From: Skeletonema tropicum
Lineage: Eukaryota; Bacillariophyta; Thalassiosirophyceae; Thalassiosirales; Thalassiosiraceae
Assembly (NCBI GenBank): GCA_037178625.1
Contig: CM074131.1
Location: forward strand, 3,906,001 to 3,970,000
Reading direction: 5' to 3'
Length of the DNA stretch: 64,000 bases
The notes below the pieces were generated by a model. That model worked only from the letters and a program-made list of their open reading frames with translations. It ran no database searches and was not told the DNA's origin. This document shows, piece after piece, positions 1 to 10,360 of this stretch (position 1 is the first letter of the stretch; each line of letters starts with the position of its first letter). Both the position numbers and the translations under genes were made by a program.

Positions 1-635
1 GGTAACACCAAGAATATAGACCTCTCTCTGCTAATCCTCACCGCTACTTCTACATATAGACATCGGGTGTCGGTGTCGGTGTGGTCTGCTGGTAGCGACT
101 AGTCAGCGCTCTGTAACTCCGTTGGGCACCATATTTGGCTGATACATCATAATATGAACACAAACACTTAAGTCAATCGTTTCATTGTTCTATCCCAAGA
201 TGATAGATAGATAGATTATTTTAGTCACTACTCTCTAGAGACACCAGTGTCAGTAGAGAAAGAAGAATTTAAACCTGGAGGGGCTCGGGCTGGTCCTGTG
301 CAGCCTGCTGGGTTCAACTGGTCGACGGATGTGGAAAGCGAACGCCTTGGTGCAGGCAAGGCCAAACTGTTGAAGGAAATGGATCTGCGGGGTGGGCGCT
401 GTGTAGGAGTGACCATAGAATCGCTGGTGGGCTGGTTTGGAAGCAGACCATGAGGAATTTGCAGGGAAGGATGCCATGAGGAGTTGAGCTTTGGAGTGAG
501 TCGGGGTACATCTTCGCTGCGTGAGGCTTGCTGGGATAGATTATTTACGATGTCATCATTGCCTAATCTCTACATTCAAATTAAAGTTCTCGAATTAGGC
601 ATTAAATTTCTATCGGATGATTGGGCGGCTAATTT
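1..635. other. Non-coding flank, displaced 3' region of a disrupted gene
   Basis: No convincing gene. A short GATA/TAGA microsatellite lies at about 200-222, and a similar stretch recurs at about 5290. Since the transposon at 653-3990 split the minus-strand gene to its right, this stretch is the original 3' flank of that gene. Short ORFs between 228 and 511 on both strands overlap each other and show no motif. Confidence 0.5.
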
Positions 636-645
636 TCATGGGTTC
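636..645 (-). pseudogene. Original last codons of the membrane-protein gene, cut off by the transposon
   Basis: On the minus strand, the frame entering the 7-bp target duplication would continue directly into Met-Asn-Pro and a TGA (636-638) if the transposon were absent. This short piece is therefore the separated C-terminus of the gene at 3942-5162. It is inferred from the frame and the target duplication; an allele without the insertion would confirm it. Confidence 0.75.
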
Positions 646-652
646 ATTGGGC

Positions 653-975
653 CAAGGGAATAACTATGGGGGTCAAACGTGCTTGATTTACGCGGGGCGC
701 GCCAGAATGACATTCGAGAAATTTTTTGACGCTTCAAAAAGGGGTCAATTCGTCACGCTAACTAACACCGTGTTAATTAACCTTTCGACATGGCACTACA
801 ATTCGATCGACCTCTTCCAATGGACCAATTCAATGGCAGAACCTTGCTCTACACTCGTAGCCCCACCACTCTAGCCCTTATTTGGCCGTCATAGCTGCTA
901 TATTCGCCGAGAACGAGGCCCTCGAAAATTACCAATTGTGGCCGACGCCGAAATCCACCACTTTTAAACATGTCC
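653..975 (+). repeat. Left terminal inverted repeat, probable promoter
   Basis: This is the left TIR. It ends just past the ATG at 970 and matches the right TIR closely from about 700 inward. Conservation right up to the start codon suggests it holds the promoter and 5' UTR of the plus-strand ORF. Confidence 0.85.
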
Positions 976-2058
976 GCCGGAGACGAACTGGCAAAGGACT
1001 TGTCGCTCAAACAACTCCAAGGAATTCTGGCAGGGAATACTGATCGGTTCGAGAGCCTCAATTGGGTAGGGGTTGAAGAGAATATCCTCGTCAAACTCTT
1101 TCCTTATGACAAAAAATATGGTAAACTCCATCCACCTATAACTTACTTGACGTCTGCCGAGCGAGTGCGAGAATGGAGAAAGATAGGCAAGGGTGATCAG
1201 CAATACAAAATTGATCAGGCCGAGGAGCAGCAAAGGAAGGAGGCGAAAAGGACCTCAAGAAGACGTCGTGCTAGTGGTCGAGCTAGTGTGGAAGAGGAGC
1301 ACAGCGATGATGTTCCTGCAAAGGACGGCAGTCAACAGCAGTATGCATCGCCGCCGAATAAAGTTAGTACAGCCAAAAAGAGGAGAGTGGATAGGGAAGA
1401 GGGCGGGGGAGGGGATGACAATGAAGTAGATCGGCTTGTCCCGGGGGGAGAAGGCGTTTCCTCACCACCGCTTTTTCATCGACCAACTGATCCGCTGGAG
1501 GTAGAACACGAGGAGACGATAACGTATCAACCAGTTGACTCCACCAAATGTCGGGGAATTTCAACGTTCACCATAGATGGAACCAACATTAAAGACAAGG
1601 ATAAAGTGAATGATGGATTCAATCACTTGGTGGGGAATGTCTTTCGCTACAAGGCTAGCTACTTATCAAACAATCGGTGTGTATGGCCCTATGGGCGTGA
1701 TGTTGCAGGCTTTATCGTAAATCACAACGCCAAGAAGAATGATGAAGATGACGCCGAAGATGAACCCCCGTTTACATGGAAGTGCATCGAAGTCGATGAC
1801 GATCCAAACATTGTTACGTATGCGTTCAGTCATAGGGATTGTTCGGGTGCAAAACTTGAAGGCAAACAGCTGTGTGGGGCATGTTTCCGAAAGCAATATA
1901 AACTTTACGAACTGTTGGACTTCATTTGGGCCGGTGGTGCTCGCTCTACATTATTTACCGAAGCATCCAGGGCACACAATAAACCAAATGCACCTTGGGT
2001 CAGATCCGTGCGAAACGACTTTCAATTTGAGTCGAAATGCAAATCCAAATGCATCTAA
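970..2058 (+). CDS. Transposon ORF A: zinc-finger-like protein of unknown function
   Basis: This ORF encodes 362 aa and starts at the inner edge of the left TIR. The N-terminal third is charged and low-complexity, with lysine/arginine clusters around residues 85-100 and 135-145 that could be nuclear targeting signals. The C-terminal half is more globular. It contains a C-x10-C-x2-C arrangement around residues 285-300 that could bind zinc. I do not recognise the family and see no DDE triad. After the stop, another frame stays open to 2260 and ends in a strongly basic Lys/Arg/Ser tail, so the original protein was probably longer and has been frameshifted near 2040. A DNA-binding role in transposition is a guess from its place and composition. 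Confidence 0.6.
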   Translation: MSAGDELAKDLSLKQLQGILAGNTDRFESLNWVGVEENILVKLFPYDKKYGKLHPPITYLTSAERVREWRKIGKGDQQYKIDQAEEQQRKEAKRTSRRRRASGRASVEEEHSDDVPAKDGSQQQYASPPNKVSTAKKRRVDREEGGGGDDNEVDRLVPGGEGVSSPPLFHRPTDPLEVEHEETITYQPVDSTKCRGISTFTIDGTNIKDKDKVNDGFNHLVGNVFRYKASYLSNNRCVWPYGRDVAGFIVNHNAKKNDEDDAEDEPPFTWKCIEVDDDPNIVTYAFSHRDCSGAKLEGKQLCGACFRKQYKLYELLDFIWAGGARSTLFTEASRAHNKPNAPWVRSVRNDFQFESKCKSKCI

Positions 2059-2297
2059 GAAAGATACAGACCACATCATGGCTGGTCTACATGGTGGTAT
2101 CATATCAAATTTGGCTGCTAGTAGAAACGGCAATGTAGGACAGAAGACAACATATTATAGCAATGAACTGGATGTTGGAAAGATCAAACGGGAAAGTAAA
2201 AGCAAAAGGCGGAAAAGTAAAAGCAAAAGCCGGAAAAGGAAAAGCAAAAGGCGGAAATGATTTGGTACTAATTCATATAATTTTATTCTTATTCATT

Positions 2298-3678
2298 CTA
2301 TTCCTCCTCGCCGTATGATGATTCGTACACTTCCTTCTCAAATGTATCTATAGCCGCCACAACATCAGACTCCATTTCATCTGCATTCTCAGACTCCAAT
2401 TCATTGGACTGGTCTTTGTCCTTCTCCGTCTGCATATGCTCTCGAATGCGCCCAAGCAGTATTTCTTTCTTACCTGAATAGGGCAAGCCATATTGCTTGC
2501 AAAGTGCTACGAGTTGGTCTCTCAACATTGACATTGACGGCGAGTCTTCTCCATCACCTCCCCCGTGCCCCTCGTGCTCTTCGTTAGACTCCTTTTCGGC
2601 TGCTCTTGCATTCGCATGTTCCTTCTTTCTCAGATCATGTATCACACCAATTGTAGCTCGATGAGTTTCTCCAGTCCTTACAACTTGGGCATTTTGTTTC
2701 TTTACGAAATCTTTCCCACGAAGGCCTGTGTAATAATTCAATAGAAAGACGGACAACTTCGTTACTTCGTTTTCGTCCGCCCAAGTGTCCAGAAGATCTT
2801 TCAACCCTACATCCTTCTGACTCAACAGTCTACTCACAGCTCTTAACACACCCTCTCCATGCATCTGTATGTCATCATCATTGAGCACTGCCCGAAATAC
2901 AGACTCATATTTGCATACAACACCATATAATTCGTTTGAGGCATATCTGAGGGAGACAGCCTCGCGGTCTGCAACACGTCGTGTTGGTGCACCGGCTGCT
3001 GTTGCTTCTTCCTTCGAACAAGACTGTAGTTTTATTAGCACACCTAGAGAATGTCTCAGGGTATCGCTTGTCCTCTTATCCTCCATCTTCTGCTTCGCCG
3101 CTTCTAGCATAGCGCCGACGATGTAATATATTGTCTCTGCATGAATATCATTAAGCGGCTCCCATGCCGTCGCCAGAATTGCATCAATTTTTTTTTGATA
3201 AATCGTCTATGGCCTTATTGGCACTGCGTTCAAGTTCCTCAATGAATAAACATGCGAACGTGAAAACAGCGCTCCTCCACTCGGTTAAATGATGCTCGCT
3301 CTTTCTAGCAAACTCAGGAGTATTATTTCTAGATATGGCCTTCTTCAATTCGGTGCATTTGTTCACATGGCCAGCTGCATTACGGGTTGCGCTTGTTTTG
3401 TTCTTCCCCTTGTGCTCTACAATGGATTCTAGCACTTTCGTATGGAAATCATCCCAATTGACATGTCTCACGTCAAGAGCTGTATCAATCTGCTCTGCAT
3501 TAAGCAAACAACAATCATTCTCGGCAAAACTTCGCATACTCACGAAGGTTGGATGCCCCCTAATTTTCTCTCGAATGTCCGATGCAGTCGCTGCTCGGTC
3601 GAAGAGATCCATAGAGTAGACGTCGATGGGGTCAAATTCATCATCCGAATCATTATCTGTATCAGAAGACTCCGACAT
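2298..3678 (-). CDS. Transposon ORF B: SAP-domain-like protein, split by a frameshift at an A9 run
   Basis: Two minus-strand ORFs belong together. The first (3678-3184, 164 aa) starts at the inner edge of the right TIR and ends just after a run of nine A (T9 at 3188-3196 on the plus strand). Changing frame at that run gives an open frame that continues through the second ORF (to 2298) with no other stop, about 460 aa in all. The N-terminus is acidic. Near the C-terminus is a SAP-like helix-extension-helix (residues MLRDQLVALCKQYGL, then a Gly-Lys-Lys turn and ILLGRIREHM), a motif known for binding AT-rich DNA. This is followed by an acidic tail. It may be an accessory DNA-binding protein of the element. 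A true mutation, ribosomal or polymerase slippage, or an assembly error at the homopolymer are all possible. Confidence 0.6.
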
Positions 3679-3990
3679 GTTTAAAAGTGGTGGATTTCGG
3701 CGTCGGCCACAATTGGTAATTTTCGAGGGCCTCGTTCTCGGCGAATATAGCAGCTATGACGGCCAAATAAGGGCTAGAGTGGTGGGGCTACGAGTGTAGA
3801 GCAAGGTTCTGCCATTGGATTGTTTCATTGGAAGAGGTAGGTCGATCGAATTGTAGTGTCATGTCGAAAGGTTAATTAACACGGTGTTAGTTAGCGTGAC
3901 GATTTGACCCCTTTTTGAAGCGTCAAAAAATTTCTCGAATGTCATTCTGGCGGGAACGTCACGTTTGACCCCCATATAGTTATTCCCTTG
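3674..3990 (-). repeat. Right terminal inverted repeat, probable promoter
   Basis: This is the right TIR, the reverse complement of the left one. The minus-strand ORF starts at 3678 at its inner edge. The outer part also encodes the new C-terminus of the neighbouring host gene (3942-3990). Confidence 0.85.
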
Positions 3991-5162
3991 ATTGGGCTGT
4001 ACGTTTTAGCGAAGATAAGAACACGACCAGACTGACCCGCACTTAGCTGCTGGATCGTATCTGTGTCTCCGGCATCACGCAAAACACGCAATGGTTGAAG
4101 AGCTGCCAGATAACTCGATTTGCATGGCTCGGCGTGGAATTTCACAGCTTCCTCGCGTAAATTAACTGCCTCAATGCAATCATCGCCTCCATTTTCAACA
4201 CATTCCTTGTGAACGCCATTCAATACAACCGAAAAATCCTTCCACCCTTGGAGATCCGCGTATCCCTCCTGGTCCATCACACACATCCCAACAACATCCA
4301 CTAGACCCACAAACGAGTTGAAAACGTTGACGTAATCATCCCACGCAATGATGTTAACACCTTGTTCAGGTCTATAGTTCACATCACTATCAAGAGGAGT
4401 GAACGCTTGTTCAGTTTCATCAAGGACGAGGGGACAGTTTGAAAGAAGATTGAATCTGTCTCCAAATGAGTATTCACCGACCTCCCCATGTTCAACGATA
4501 TCTCCAGAGGATTTGTCGTAAACATAATGCAATGCGGTGTAGTTGCCGTACAGGGCGCCTTTGCCCCAGTATCCAAGAGCTTTTACTTCACAGACTGCAT
4601 CGTTGAGGTCTGCATCGAGACCCTTGACCTTGTCGCCTGGCTTAGCTTCTTTCAAAGTAATAACGGTGACGGAATTATCATCATTAACTTTGAACACTCC
4701 AGTGTCTCCAGACACGCAATTCAATGGAGTAGGAGCATTAGTCGGAGAAGGAGTTTTAGGCGCCTTGGAAGATTTGGGCGCCTTGGAAGATTTAGAGATG
4801 GTTTCGAGGGTCGCTTGTTCTTGTTTCGCCACATTGTTCTTGCCAGCTACACTACCGCCGGCTGCTGCTGCTGCAACAAGAAGTGTGAGAAGGATTGCAG
4901 AACCAGCAATGACGCCATAACGCTTGTACGAGGTGCAGCTCTCATCATTGGGAATGGCTTCGGCGGCAGCGGCGTCAATCTCAACATTATCATTACTGGT
5001 GAAGCGGCTAGGAAGAGAAAGAGATGTCTCCACACCTTCCTGATCCGGAGCCTCAGCCTCTGCCTGGTTGAATCGATTGGAGGATGCGGGCAAGGACATG
5101 TTGATGTTGTGTGAAGATGTTTTATGCGTTGCTGGATACATAGATGCCAATGCCCAATGCAA
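3942..5162 (-). CDS. Single-pass membrane protein with a Hint-like cysteine motif; C-terminus replaced by a transposon end
   Basis: The ORF encodes 406 aa; Met22 is an equally good start. The N-terminus is hydrophilic, followed by one membrane segment at about 82-106 and a Ser-Lys-Ala-Pro-Lys repeat at 127-136. After it comes a domain beginning Cys149-Val-Ser-Gly-Asp with LKEAKPGDKV downstream, reminiscent of Hedgehog/intein (Hint) domains, although the usual Thr-x-x-His block is not clear. The rest resembles, from memory, a diatom membrane-protein family of unknown function. The last 19 residues come from the transposon TIR; the original C-terminus was three residues beyond the insertion. 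The rest of the frame is undamaged, so the protein may still be made. Function unknown. Confidence 0.7.
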   Translation of the reverse strand: MHWALASMYPATHKTSSHNINMSLPASSNRFNQAEAEAPDQEGVETSLSLPSRFTSNDNVEIDAAAAEAIPNDESCTSYKRYGVIAGSAILLTLLVAAAAAGGSVAGKNNVAKQEQATLETISKSSKAPKSSKAPKTPSPTNAPTPLNCVSGDTGVFKVNDDNSVTVITLKEAKPGDKVKGLDADLNDAVCEVKALGYWGKGALYGNYTALHYVYDKSSGDIVEHGEVGEYSFGDRFNLLSNCPLVLDETEQAFTPLDSDVNYRPEQGVNIIAWDDYVNVFNSFVGLVDVVGMCVMDQEGYADLQGWKDFSVVLNGVHKECVENGGDDCIEAVNLREEAVKFHAEPCKSSYLAALQPLRVLRDAGDTDTIQQLSAGQSGRVLIFAKTYSPIKGITIWGSNVTFPPE

Positions 5163-5528
5163 TATAAGTGTTCGTGTAAGTGTTCGTGTAACGATGTCAA
5201 AATTTCAAAAATCAAGAAGTTCTGCTTTTTCAAGATAACGGGTGTACTTCGGAATTGGTATGTCGTGCTGTACACGATCGAAAGAGAAGATAGATAGATT
5301 ATTTTAGTACATAAGTATCCACTTATCGTACTTTGTACTTCTACTTACATAGAGATATTGTACAATACTTTTTCTTTTAGCAAAAGCTCTCATTCAGAGA
5401 ACAGATAAGAGGAAGAGGTTTGCAGAGAAGCCTTGTATGAGTAATAAACCAGCTATTGAAGTAGTATTAGATAATAGTAGTGACATCCTCAATGACAGGA
5501 GGAGAGGCCATCACTGATAATATTTATC
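5163..5528. other. Divergent intergenic region
   Basis: This is 366 bp between the minus-strand membrane-protein gene and the plus-strand LRR gene, so it should hold both promoters. A GATA-rich stretch lies at about 5288-5300. I see no further element. Confidence 0.5.
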
Positions 5529-6440
5529 ATGGATGATCATATTTTCATCTACACCGGCGGGGACGTTCCACAACATGTGATTCACGTTCTCATAGATTGT
5601 ATCGACACAATTCCAGAGCGGGCGTTCTTCGGACGTCGGCTTTTGGAAACCGTAGAGTGTTCCGATAGAGTCAAGAAGGTGGGTAGGAATGCCTTCACCC
5701 ACTGTCATTCGCTGAGATGGATAAAGATGCCGGGCGTTATAGAAATTGATATATTGGCGTTTGCGAACTGTTTGAATCTTGAGGATGTGGAATTCGGGGA
5801 TGAGCTAGAGACAATTAAGGAGGATGCCTTCCGTTGGTGCGCCTCTTTGAGAAGCATCACTCTCCCTTCTATCAAGGATATTCGATCGCATGCATTTATG
5901 AAGTGTACACGGCTGGCCGATGCAGAGCTGTCTGAATCGCTGGATATCATAGGGCGGTATGCATTTGCGGAGTGCCCTGCTCTGAGACGCATCGTCATCC
6001 CATTGAAGGATGGTATTATTATTGGCAACTCTGAATTTGGTTGGTGTAGCAATGTTACAACCATCAATCTTGTCGGGGGAGTCCACAAAACTGTCTCTTC
6101 TTTGCATCTAGAGTGCTGGAGAAATGAAATGGCTACAGAAATTGATCGAATCAATCAAGTCCTTCCCACCACATCTTCCTATGCAAATGATAAGACTGGT
6201 GCAATACAACAATGGATTAGGACAGTACTTCTGCTGCTAGAGCAATACAAAATTCAACATGTTGACTTATTGAGTGAAGCCGCAACAATACTTGAGCTTG
6301 CACTTTGGAGGAGCCGGTTGATGTATACACGTGACGCAGAAAAGGACGAACAGAAAAGGGTAGAATGCTGTGTCAATTGTGGATCAAACATTATTATCCC
6401 GAATGTGTTGGCTTTCCTCAAGCTACCGGATGAAAATTGA
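5529..6440 (+). CDS. BspA-type leucine-rich-repeat protein
   Basis: The ORF encodes 303 aa. Residues about 20-190 form six or seven BspA-like (LRR_5) repeats of about 23 residues, each with an x-I-x-x-x-A-F-x-x-C-x-x-L core: NAFTHCHSL, LAFANCLNL, DAFRWCASL, HAFMKCTRL and YAFAECPAL in succession. The C-terminal 100 residues hold no repeats and end in a conserved-looking block with Cys-Cys-Val-Asn-Cys-Gly-Ser and IIPNVLAFLKL, which I recall as the usual ending of the very large diatom BspA-LRR family. No signal peptide or membrane segment is visible. Such proteins are assumed to be protein-interaction surfaces. Partner and process are unknown. Confidence 0.85.
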   Translation: MDDHIFIYTGGDVPQHVIHVLIDCIDTIPERAFFGRRLLETVECSDRVKKVGRNAFTHCHSLRWIKMPGVIEIDILAFANCLNLEDVEFGDELETIKEDAFRWCASLRSITLPSIKDIRSHAFMKCTRLADAELSESLDIIGRYAFAECPALRRIVIPLKDGIIIGNSEFGWCSNVTTINLVGGVHKTVSSLHLECWRNEMATEIDRINQVLPTTSSYANDKTGAIQQWIRTVLLLLEQYKIQHVDLLSEAATILELALWRSRLMYTRDAEKDEQKRVECCVNCGSNIIIPNVLAFLKLPDEN

Positions 6441-7020
6441 AGAATGAGGGGCGAGTTTCTGTACAATACCCGCTGATGGTGCAGTTCTGTTTTCAGGCAG
6501 GGAAGGAAAAGTAACAGAGTAGCTTTCGTACAAAGAGAACGTGACAATGCAGTTGGCAATTTCACATTTTCATTCATCAAGACTCTCATTTCGAATATAC
6601 CATTTAAAAAACCTCGACTTTTGCAGAAATGCATGAAGGACGCTGAATTTTGCCTCAGAGCAACACACGTGTAAGGATGAAAATTGAGACGAAACGATGG
6701 AAATCAATCTGATAAGTTCAGAATTCAGATGAAAGCATTTCCGAAGCTTCATCTGCAGTTTTGCCTTTCATGATGTACTGTACAATACTTTTCCGTGCGA
6801 CTGATGAAAGGACATATCTTGGAAACAATGGCTAATGATTGAATGGGCAATTTGAGATCGCATGACGATATTCTCCTTCTGAAAGGAAACCAGCACGCGA
6901 GAAAAAAGGCTCATCGGCAGCAAAACCTATCCTAATAGCTTCCTAATTTTTTATTCGTCATCTCGTACAGTATGCAGCCATCTTTTATTCCAGCTACATC
7001 CACATGTGGCACTTATGCTC
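6441..7020. other. Convergent intergenic region
   Basis: About 580 bp between the 3' ends of the LRR gene and the kinase gene. The short ORFs here lack motifs. I see nothing else. Confidence 0.5.
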
Positions 7021-8670
7021 TCAAACTTGCATCGCCGCCGCCACCTCCATCTCCAAAGCAACACGAAATTCCTCCATCGTCGGCCTTTTCCGAAAACTGG
7101 AATCCCACGCAGTCGTCATCAACTTCTTCACACGTTCCGGCCAAACATCCTTCACCTTCGGACGCTCCCCCCACTTCATCACCATATCTCGAATCTCATT
7201 TGGAGTATACATTGCAAAAGGTCGATTCAACGACGCAACTTCCCAAAGCATGATTCCGAAGGAATACGAATCTGCCAAAAAGTTGTAGGGCCATTTGTTA
7301 CCAACTTCGGGGGCCATGTAACGTAATGATCCGGTGTCGGGGGTGAGCTTGTAGGTCCCGTTGGGACTTTCGTCTTCTTTTCGGACCTCCTTTGCTAGAC
7401 CAAAGTCGAATAGTTTGACGACTCCTTTGCTGTCAAACCCAATGTTTTCAGGTTTCTGAAAATGTGCATGTGTGCAGATCAAGGGAGTATATTCAAGCAT
7501 CATTTAGTTCTGTTCAATTCAGTACGAAATATTGTCAATGCAAGAACTGTAACAGATACAAACACAAACAAACACACTCACAATATCACGATAAATAACC
7601 CCCAAAGAATGAATATACCCCAAAGCATCAGCAACATCCCTCATCACACCCATCCGTTCCGCCCAAAGCATCTTCACCTTACTCGCACGACTCCACACCA
7701 AAAAATCATGTTCCAAATGATTCGCCAATTCCTTCCACTGTCCCTCCATCCGATCCAACAATGTATCATACAATCGATCCAATACCAAAAAGTATTCGGG
7801 ATGGAACATATCCCCCTGTCCTACGGCACGCATTTGAAGGATGTGGGGGTGACGTAGGACACTTAGAAATTTGGTTTCGGTGGCCATATCCATGGCGGCT
7901 TGGAGGAATTTCTTAAAGTTGGTTTGGACGATAGAGGGTTGTATGATTTTGATGACGTAGCGTGATTCTCCGGTGGGGGTTGTGGCGTGGTTGGTCATGT
8001 ATTGTTTGTCTTGTTGTTGTTGTGTTGTGGGTTGGAAGAAGACTATACTACGTCTTCGTTGGGATTGGGATTGACCATTGTTGTCAGCATCATTTTTGTC
8101 ATTCGTTTCAGTACAGTCAATAGTATCATAAACACGAAACTGACTCCCATCACCATCATCCACAACACTTGGCCGCTGCGGCTCATCTGAGGTTTCCAAT
8201 ACAGTGGATAAATGATTCGTTCCGGGACATACACCAACTTCATCTACCAAACAATCTGTCTGATGGTGTAGATTGCACTCGTCGTAACATTCTTCAGCTG
8301 CTTCGTTTGACTTTGTTTCATTATCCTCTTCTTTTTCTTGCTCTTCATTCACCGACAAAGACATACCACCTACGCCATTGATGCTGGCACGTCGACCATT
8401 GCAAGCATATTCCAATTGATACCGTTCCATCTCTTCCGAAGAAATGGCATCATTCCCCTCCTCACCTGGATCACTATCCCTCCATGCCTTGAGTGAGAAA
8501 TTACGTGATATTTGTCGTACCATACGCTTTGTCGGTTCTTGTTGTTGTTCGGATGTAGTAGTTTGTTCGGTTGTTGGTTGTGGATGTTGTTCCAACCCAT
8601 TGATGCTAGTATTAGACGTAGTAGTACTTTCCAAAGCACCCTCAGCACCGCCATCCATTCCCTTACCACC

Positions 8671-8702
<32 letters not shown>

Positions 8703-9438
8703 AGAAGTGTCCTACATCCGGTAGGTGAATACCTCTTGAAGAAGAAGAAGGAGAAGCCCTGGAGGCATTCCATGACAAGGCTTTGGTACGTAATCCTCTG
8801 GTAATATTCCTCACTGGACTTTTTCGATGATGATGATGTTTGTGATTATTGGTGGTTGTTGTGGGAGTAGTAGTAGTAGATCGATGACTAAGTTCCGATT
8901 CATCATAGGAACGACATTTTATTCTAGATGGACGACGTGCTTGTTGTTTCTTGTTGTTGTTACTGTCTATATTCGCATCATCCTCAAGGGGATCATCACG
9001 CTCGTCTGTCAAAAGACGAATCCCCGTAATCTCCAAAACAGTTCCAAATCCACCACTACCCAATACTTTACCCAATTGGAGTTCACTCTTGTCAAATCTT
9101 GGGAATATATATTCCACACCATCACCACCATCTTCATTATTATCATCAGTATCATCACCATCATCATTATTGGTTATTGCATTATTCGATGATGATAATA
9201 GTGGAGAATTCGCAAAGGACTCTTTGATCCGCGAACGAGCCTGTGCGATACGTGATATTTCATAGGAGTCAACTTGAGGTGTACGAAGGGGGAGGGAGGC
9301 TTCCGATTCGGATGGTAGTGGAGTAGTGCTGCTGATGGGTAGTGTGTTGGTGGCTTGGGCGAATGGAGAGATTAGGCCCGTGGCGGTGGTGGTGGATGGA
9401 GGTGATGATGGGGTGTCGTTTTTCATGTTCGAGCTCAT
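7021..9438 (-). CDS. Serine/threonine (TKL-like) protein kinase, two exons, long insert in the N-lobe
   Basis: Exon 1 is 9438-7582 and exon 2 is 7455-7021; the 126-bp intron falls between the Ile and Lys codons of the catalytic loop. The joined protein is about 763 aa. Residues 1-110 are Ser/Thr/Pro-rich and then acidic. The glycine loop (LGSGGFGTV) lies at about 126-134, but the ATP-binding lysine (VIK) is at about 497, separated by some 360 low-complexity residues with His, Gln and Asp runs. Then come the catalytic loop YRDIKPEN (616-623; Tyr replaces the usual His, the Arg-Asp pair is kept), DFG (636-638), a GSLRYMAPE activation segment end, and a conserved C-lobe. All key catalytic residues are present, so activity is likely. 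The substrate is unknown. The His run is encoded by a GAT/ATG-type microsatellite near 8670-8700. Confidence 0.88.
7456..7581 (-). other. Kinase intron
   Basis: The donor GTGAGT starts at 7581 and the acceptor CAG ends at 7456. Reading through gives stop codons. Removal restores the canonical D-I-K-P-E-N catalytic loop exactly, which is strong evidence for this splice. Confidence 0.93.
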
Positions 9439-9915
9439 GATGTTTGGTAAGTATCCCTCTTTAGTCTATTTTTGTGTATCGTATAGCTAGTCTGTCAATT
9501 CATCAATTGTCAGACAACTTACAAAAAATTGAAATAATGTCGATGTTGCTTGACTCAGCTCAACAGAATAATAAGTATGTATCATAGACGAAGATGGGGT
9601 TCGCTGTCATATGTTGTGTTGCTCCCGGCGTCAAGGAAAAACAAGTTATAATCGACAGTCTATCATTCATTCAACAATCTATCCAGATCACTTCCTTTTG
9701 TTTGTGTCAAAGATATGAGCTGTTGCTATCATTATTATGATGTGATGATGGTGCAAATGCTGAACCTACTGTGTCTTTCTGAGACCATTGTATCAGCATG
9801 CAAGACATCTAATCTGTCAAGGTGGAAATGAAAAGAGTGTCTTAAAAAGCGTCAACGTCAAAAAAAATGACAAGTGACATTTGATTGATGGGTGTTCGCT
9901 GATCGCTGAAGCTCC
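9439..9915. other. Upstream region of the kinase gene
   Basis: No ORF of note. The region should contain the kinase promoter on the minus strand. Homology to a MITE-like repeat begins at 9916. Confidence 0.5.
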
Positions 9916-10114
9916 AACTAAACCCCCGGGGGATTTAAATATTTTGGCTAGAGTCTGATCTCTAGGGGGGTCTAACTTTCGGAATTGTCGCATACCTACT
10001 AATTCCCTAGTAACTGCTAGCAGCAACCGCAAGGGGGATATAAATTTTTGCTGCTGGATTTTGGAGGGGGGTCTAGAGAGGGAGGGGGGTTGTTAATAGT
10101 TCTGGCAGGTCCCG
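9916..10114. repeat. MITE-like repeat fragment, same family as 53454-54022
   Basis: This stretch shares several unusual blocks with the inverted-repeat element at 53.5-54.0 kb: a C-run/G-run followed by ATTTAAATATTTTGGCTAG, GGGGGGTCTAACTT, GGAGGGGGGTCTA and a right end GGCAGGTCCC. The matching left end is not visible, so this copy is probably truncated or rearranged. Confidence 0.6.
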
Positions 10115-10360
10115 TACGCCTGTAACCCAACGTAGGAATAGTAATTCTCAACCTAAGGAGATAAGAAGTCATAACCCTCCCTTCCACCCTCTTTCTCGTC
10201 AGCACTGAACGTAAATAAATTTTTTTGTCTCTACTGTCTTGTGCACAAAAAATGAGAATGGAGACTTCCATCCGAGATCCGAGCTGATCCGAGGCTTCTC
10301 CCAAACGACCTCCAAAACATGCCGTTCGTTCCAAATAAGTTTCTATCTGCGAATTTTTGC

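Larger units (their letters stand above)
653..3990. mobile_element. DNA transposon with ~315-bp TIRs and 7-bp target duplication
   Basis: The ends are long inverted repeats: 653 to about 975 matches the reverse complement of about 3674-3990, with small indels in the outer 60 bp. Both ends start CAAGGGAATAACTAT. The heptamer ATTGGGC is present directly outside each end (646-652 and 3991-3997), a target-site duplication. Inside are a plus-strand ORF starting at 970 and a minus-strand reading region starting at 3678. Both ATGs sit exactly at the inner edge of a TIR, so each TIR probably carries a promoter, a layout resembling MuDR. I recognise no DDE transposase or other recombinase. A 7-bp duplication does not point cleanly to a superfamily: Mutator usually gives 9 bp, hAT 8, Dada 6-7. 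It could be a new family or a derivative that has lost its transposase. Confidence 0.88.

Noticed and set aside
228..511. Overlapping short ORFs on both strands
   Set aside because: They compete over the same bases, use near-cognate starts and show no motif.
2700..2760. Tyrosine-recombinase motif (TGLR) in transposon ORF B
   Set aside because: Only the short TGLR sequence matches. The following His-x-x-Arg and Tyr motifs are absent in the expected order, and Cryptons lack long TIRs.
6972..7326. Proline- and His-rich ORFs on the plus strand
   Set aside because: They are antisense to the C-lobe of the kinase, whose coding sequence is clear.
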